A stretch of DNA of 36,924 nucleotides from Bacteroidota bacterium (lineage in GTDB: Bacteria; Bacteroidota; Bacteroidia; Chitinophagales; Chitinophagaceae), in assembly GCA_005800655.1 (NCBI GenBank), contig SYEV01000091.1:1-36924 (forward strand). The letters are read 5' to 3'. Under the pieces are notes generated by a model. It was not told where the DNA came from. It made no database searches and saw only the letters and a list, made by a program, of their open reading frames with translations. Below are positions 33,388 to 36,924 of this stretch, piece after piece (within the stretch, counting starts at the first letter, position 1; the number at the start of each line of letters is the position of its first letter). Position numbers and translations under genes: made by a program.

Positions 33388-34716
33388 ATGCGGGTAGATA
33401 AAATTACATTAAAAGATATCGGCTTATTTGATACGGATGAATCGGAAGGCCTGATTTCACATCTTAATTTTTGCAAAACCAATGGCGGTAAGGAGCAGTT
33501 AGATCAATATCTGGCACATCCATTAAATACCATTGAAGGCATTGAGAAACGACAAGATGCCATTGCTGTTTTTATCAGTGAAATTGATTTTATTAATGAA
33601 ATGAAAATCACCAATGGTACTACCCTGGTGATTGAAAAGTTTTTTGGAACACCATTTAAAACTATTCCAACACAAATTAGTTATCCAGGCGCTTATTGGT
33701 ACCAATATATAAATGCTTCAGACTATGCTTTAATAAAATATTCGCTAGAGCATTTACTGCTGTTTTATGAAAATTTAAATAAATGGCTTCTTGTTTTCGA
33801 AAATAAAAACCAGAACCCAATTATTGCCGATTTGGTTCAATATATAAAAAAATTAGTGCAGCATCCGTCTTTAGTCAACTTAAATACACAAACCATATTA
33901 GCTAACCCACAAAAATTATTATCGCTTGCTTATTTTTTTAGAAACCATTATAAAAACAACACCCTTCAGCTTTTACAATATTTTTATGAACTAGATGCTT
34001 ATTATAGCATGGCAACGGCAGCGAAAAAATTTAATTTTGTTTTTCCTACATGGCTTAATAGTGAAACCCCTCAACTTGAAGTAATAGCTGCGATACACCC
34101 ACTAGTTCCAGATCCTATTGATAATTCCATTTCGCTTTCAAGTCAAACCAATTTGTTTTTTTTGACTGGCGCCAACATGGCTGGCAAAAGTACATTCATC
34201 AAAACCATTGGTATTGTTATTTACTTGGCGCATATTGGCATTGGAGCGCCTACAGCAAAAGTGAACTTGACATTATTTGATGGCCTAATTACCAACCTAA
34301 CTATTGCCGACAATGTGGTCAAAGGTGAAAGTTACTTTTTCAATGAAGTACAAAGAATAAAAAATACCATTGAAAAAATTATTGATGGTAAAAAATATTT
34401 TGTCCTGATTGATGAGCTTTTCAAAGGAACCAATATCCAAGACGCCATGAGGTGCAGTACTGTGGTCATTGAAGGTTTACAAAATTTAAGAAATAGCTTA
34501 TTCATTATTAGCACCCACTTGTATGAGATAAGTGATGGGCTAAAAAAATACAATAATATTCAATTCAGTTATTTTGAAACCGAAGTGCGTCAAAAGGAAC
34601 TCGTGTTTCATTACCAACTAAAGGAAGGGGTCAGTCAAGACCGTCTGGGCTATTTAATTTTAGAGCGAGAAGGCGTGGTTGACCTGCTAAACAACATGAC
34701 TAAAAACAAGTATTAA
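33388..34716 (+). CDS. MutS-related ATPase lacking the mismatch-recognition domain
   Basis: This 442-residue protein has only a lever/core-like region (1-215) and the MutS ATPase domain (about 225-430). The Walker A is GANMAGKSTFIKTIG, the Walker B is FVLIDELFKGTN, and the following STH motif is present. Domain I (mismatch reading) and the connector are missing, as is a MutS2-type Smr nuclease tail. Its function is probably recognition of branched DNA or recombination rather than mismatch repair; this is inferred. It starts 11 bp after pyrC and precedes comM. Confidence 0.85.
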   Translation: MRVDKITLKDIGLFDTDESEGLISHLNFCKTNGGKEQLDQYLAHPLNTIEGIEKRQDAIAVFISEIDFINEMKITNGTTLVIEKFFGTPFKTIPTQISYPGAYWYQYINASDYALIKYSLEHLLLFYENLNKWLLVFENKNQNPIIADLVQYIKKLVQHPSLVNLNTQTILANPQKLLSLAYFFRNHYKNNTLQLLQYFYELDAYYSMATAAKKFNFVFPTWLNSETPQLEVIAAIHPLVPDPIDNSISLSSQTNLFFLTGANMAGKSTFIKTIGIVIYLAHIGIGAPTAKVNLTLFDGLITNLTIADNVVKGESYFFNEVQRIKNTIEKIIDGKKYFVLIDELFKGTNIQDAMRCSTVVIEGLQNLRNSLFIISTHLYEISDGLKKYNNIQFSYFETEVRQKELVFHYQLKEGVSQDRLGYLILEREGVVDLLNNMTKNKY

Positions 34717-34761
34717 TACTTAATCATCGTTCCCTTATAAATGTAGATTCAAGCAAAAAAT

Positions 34762-36306
34762 ATGCTTGTTAAAACAAAAGGAAGTGCCTTAATTGGAATT
34801 GACGCCGTAGTCATTACTATTGAAGTAAATGTAAGTATGGGACAAGGCTATTGTATTGTTGGCCTACCTGATAGCTCGGTAAAGGAAAGTTTGGACCGAA
34901 CCGAAAGTGCCATTAAAGCAAATGGCTTTAGAATGCCAAGAACAAAATTAGTCATCAATTTATCACCCGCTGAATTAAAAAAAACCGGTGCCGCATTTGA
35001 TTTACCCATCGCTATTGGTATACTAGCCGCTTCTGAACAAATCAGCCCTATTCATTTAATTGATAAGTATGTTATGATGGGGGAATTGGGCCTAGATGGC
35101 AAATTATATCCTATCAAAGGCGTACTTGCCATGGCGATGCAAGCTAAAGCAGATGGCTATTTAGGTATTTTGCTTCCAAATGAAAATGCAGCCGAGGCTT
35201 CCTTAGTTGACGATATAGATATATACTGTTTTGAACATTTAACCGAAGTCGTTGATTTTATTGCGCACCCTGACACAAAATCTCCCATCAAAAGGACTAG
35301 ACTGGTTATGGATAATGAAACTATATCAGTAACAGATTTTACAGATGTGAAGGGGCAGGAAAATGTGAAACGGGCCTTAGAAATTGCGAGTGCAGGAAGT
35401 CATAATATTATTATGATTGGTCCGCCAGGCGCCGGTAAAACAATGTTGGCTAAAAGTATTGTTTCCATTCTACCCCCGTTAAATCAAATGGAAGCATTAG
35501 AAACAAGTAAAATATATAGTATCACCGGAAAACTAGATGCCGTAAATAAATTATTACGAAGTAGGCCATTTAGACACCCCCACCATAGTTTATCGGCTAT
35601 CGCGCTTATTGGTGGCGGAAGCCATCCCCAACCAGGTGAAATTTCATTAGCGCATAATGGTATTTTATTTTTAGATGAATTGCCCGAATTTAATAGATCG
35701 GTCATTGAAGTGCTTCGGCAACCCATGGAAGAAGGTATCGTATGTATCGCCCGAGCCAAAATGAGTGTCACTTTCCCCGCTAGGTTTATGCTGATGGCAG
35801 CTATGAACCCCTGCCCTTGCGGCTATTACAACCATCCGAAAAAGGAATGTCACTGCAGTCCAGCTGCAATTCAAAAATATATGCATAAGATTTCAGGACC
35901 ATTATTAGATCGCATTGATATGCATATCGAGGTGGTACCTGTGCTTTATAATGAATTAAGGGCTTCAAAAAAGGAAGAAACTTCAGCAATTATAGCGATT
36001 AGGGTCAAAAATGCAAGAGAAATTCAAAGTCATCGATTTAAAAACGAAATCGGAACCTATACCAATGCACAAATGAATAGTAGTCAGCTAAAAAAATATT
36101 GCACCATTACTAGCGAGGGCGAATCCATTTTAAAAATGGCAATGGAAAAATTTCAGCTGAGTGCGCGGGCGTTTGACCGAATTATAAAAGTGAGTCGAAG
36201 TATTGCCGACTTAGATAACAGCAATACTATTCAAATAAACCATGTTAGCGAGGCACTTCAATACCGAAATTTGGATAAATCCAATTGGGGACAGTATAAA
36301 AATTAA
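34762..36306 (+). CDS. comM: ComM/YifB-family Mg-chelatase-like AAA+ ATPase
   Basis: This 514-residue protein has a Lon-protease-like N-terminal domain (GYCIVGLPDSSVKESLDRTESAIKA in part) and an AAA+ module. The module holds Walker A GPPGAGKTMLAKSI, the RPFRHPHHSLS motif, Walker B ILFLDELPEF, and a zinc-like cluster CPCGYYNHPKKECHCSP. ComM is a branch-migration helicase for natural transformation in other bacteria. Its neighbour is a MutS-like ATPase. The stop codon shares bases with the stop of the convergent CoA-binding gene. Confidence 0.93.
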   Translation: MLVKTKGSALIGIDAVVITIEVNVSMGQGYCIVGLPDSSVKESLDRTESAIKANGFRMPRTKLVINLSPAELKKTGAAFDLPIAIGILAASEQISPIHLIDKYVMMGELGLDGKLYPIKGVLAMAMQAKADGYLGILLPNENAAEASLVDDIDIYCFEHLTEVVDFIAHPDTKSPIKRTRLVMDNETISVTDFTDVKGQENVKRALEIASAGSHNIIMIGPPGAGKTMLAKSIVSILPPLNQMEALETSKIYSITGKLDAVNKLLRSRPFRHPHHSLSAIALIGGGSHPQPGEISLAHNGILFLDELPEFNRSVIEVLRQPMEEGIVCIARAKMSVTFPARFMLMAAMNPCPCGYYNHPKKECHCSPAAIQKYMHKISGPLLDRIDMHIEVVPVLYNELRASKKEETSAIIAIRVKNAREIQSHRFKNEIGTYTNAQMNSSQLKKYCTITSEGESILKMAMEKFQLSARAFDRIIKVSRSIADLDNSNTIQINHVSEALQYRNLDKSNWGQYKN

Positions 36307-36668
36307 TATTGCCCCGTTTTAAGCAAAACGAGCGTGCAAGCTTCTAATGTTTCAACGCCAGTTTTAGCTGCAAGTTCGGCTAACACTGGGTTTTCAGTAC
36401 CTGGATTAAAAATAATACGACGGGGATTTAAGGCTAAAATTTGGTCAATATATTCAGTTTGAGCAGCGGAACCAAGGTATAAAGTGACCGTATCTATAGG
36501 AAGTTGGTTGGGCCATTCATTCAAAATTGGGATATCGTTGATCATTCCCTTTTTAATACCATAAGGATATACCGATATTCCATGTTCATTTAATAAACAA
36601 GTTGCTAAAAAACTATAGCGTTCTGAATTGGGCGATGCCCCTACAACTAAGGTGACTGGTGATTTCAT
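36303..36668 (-). CDS. CoA-binding domain protein (YccU-like)
   Basis: This 121-residue Rossmann-fold protein matches the CoA_binding_2 family (VTLVVGASPNSERYSFLATCLL at the start, RIIFNPGTENP near the end). The biochemical role of this family is poorly known. The gene is convergent with comM, with overlapping stop codons, and divergent from the histone-like gene. Confidence 0.85.
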   Translation of the reverse strand: MKSPVTLVVGASPNSERYSFLATCLLNEHGISVYPYGIKKGMINDIPILNEWPNQLPIDTVTLYLGSAAQTEYIDQILALNPRRIIFNPGTENPVLAELAAKTGVETLEACTLVLLKTGQY

Positions 36669-36771
36669 GTTACAAATCTATTATTAAATAGATGAATAGA
36701 ATTTATTTTGTTTAAATAAAAGAATGTATTTTTATCGAAATCAACTTTACAAACTAAATTAAATAATCATT

Positions 36772-36924
36772 ATGGCAAAGTCAAGCAAGAAAAAAGTAGC
36801 AAAAAAAGCAGCCCCAAAGAAAAAAGTAGCTCCTAAAAAAGCAACTAAGAAAGCAGCTCCTAAGAAGGCAGCAAAAAAAGCAGCCCCAAAGAAAAAAGTA
36901 GCTCCTAAAAAAGCAACTAAGAAA
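36772..36924 (+). CDS. Histone-H1-like Lys/Ala/Pro-rich protein, 3' truncated
   Basis: An open frame of 51 codons runs to the window end without a stop. It reads MAKSSKKKVAKKAAPKKK and continues as alternating KKA, PKK and VAPKKATKK units. The composition is almost only Lys, Ala, Pro, Val and Thr, like bacterial H1-type (Hc1-like or AlgP-like) DNA-binding tails. It probably compacts DNA. The start ATG is 103 bp from the divergent CoA-binding gene. The total length is unknown. Confidence 0.75.
   Translation, partial: MAKSSKKKVAKKAAPKKKVAPKKATKKAAPKKAAKKAAPKKKVAPKKATKK
36799..36924 (+). repeat. Direct repeat, 54 identical bases at 72-bp period, inside the histone-like gene
   Basis: Bases 36799-36852 are repeated exactly at 36871-36924, separated by 18 bases of related code. 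The second copy ends exactly at the window edge, so more copies may follow. The identity at synonymous sites shows recent duplication rather than selection on protein alone. Confidence 0.92.

Noticed and set aside
36799-36924. CRISPR array or satellite for the repeat at the window end
   Set aside because: The repeat is in frame with a Lys/Ala/Pro protein, has no unique spacers and starts right after an ATG.

Overview
The window reads as chromosomal DNA of a Bacteroidota bacterium, most likely of the Chitinophagaceae or a near relative (inferred from protein character; no marker gene was searched). The evidence is AT-rich coding sequence, CarboxypepD_reg-like TonB-dependent receptors, a PorT homologue of the type IX secretion system, a BshA bacillithiol enzyme, scarce Shine-Dalgarno sites, and Bacteroidota-type TAnnTTTG promoter boxes lying just in front of several start codons. 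No phage, insertion sequence, CRISPR array or rRNA is seen. No gene-free stretch exceeds about 204 bp.

Layout. (1) 1-5330: the 3' part of a zinc alcohol dehydrogenase, an outer-membrane beta-barrel receptor, and a secreted FAD oxidoreductase with an SLH-like tail. (2) 5375-11761: tRNA-Arg(CCG) with its terminator, then a minus-strand carotenoid operon (ECF sigma factor, crtI, crtB, idi, crtZ, crtY) and, just upstream, a MerR-type regulator with a cobalamin-binding domain and the Wx9EH signature of the B12 photoreceptor CarH. Together these suggest light-controlled zeaxanthin synthesis. CrtE (GGPP synthase) is not here. (3) 11839-17934: dTDP-sugar genes rfbB, rfbC and rfbA without rfbD, a HGSNAT-like membrane acyltransferase, and a two-gene unit made of a MurU-like nucleotidyltransferase and an AmgK-like sugar kinase fused to a RapZ C-terminal domain. 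(4) 18037-25164: a TonB-dependent receptor, a SAM hydroxide adenosyltransferase homologue with a signal peptide, a umuDC operon whose UmuD lacks both catalytic residues, and a stand-alone C-terminal half of carbamoyl-phosphate synthase followed by a foldable intergenic element. (5) 25165-36668: M28 peptidase, bshA, class III aminotransferase, gamma-carbonic anhydrase, rsgA, menaquinone methyltransferase, porT, dihydroorotase, a short MutS-like ATPase, comM, and a CoA-binding protein. (6) 36772-36924: the start of a Lys/Ala/Pro-rich histone-H1-like protein encoded by a 72-bp repeat unit, cut by the window end.

The most interesting items are the kinase-RapZ fusion beside a MurU-like gene (a possible glucosamine-6-phosphate-sensing cell-wall recycling unit), the apparently protease-dead UmuD, the CarH/sigma/crt light switch with its candidate operators, the split carB, and the exported SAM-hydrolase-like protein. 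All functional statements come from reading motifs by eye; no database search was possible.
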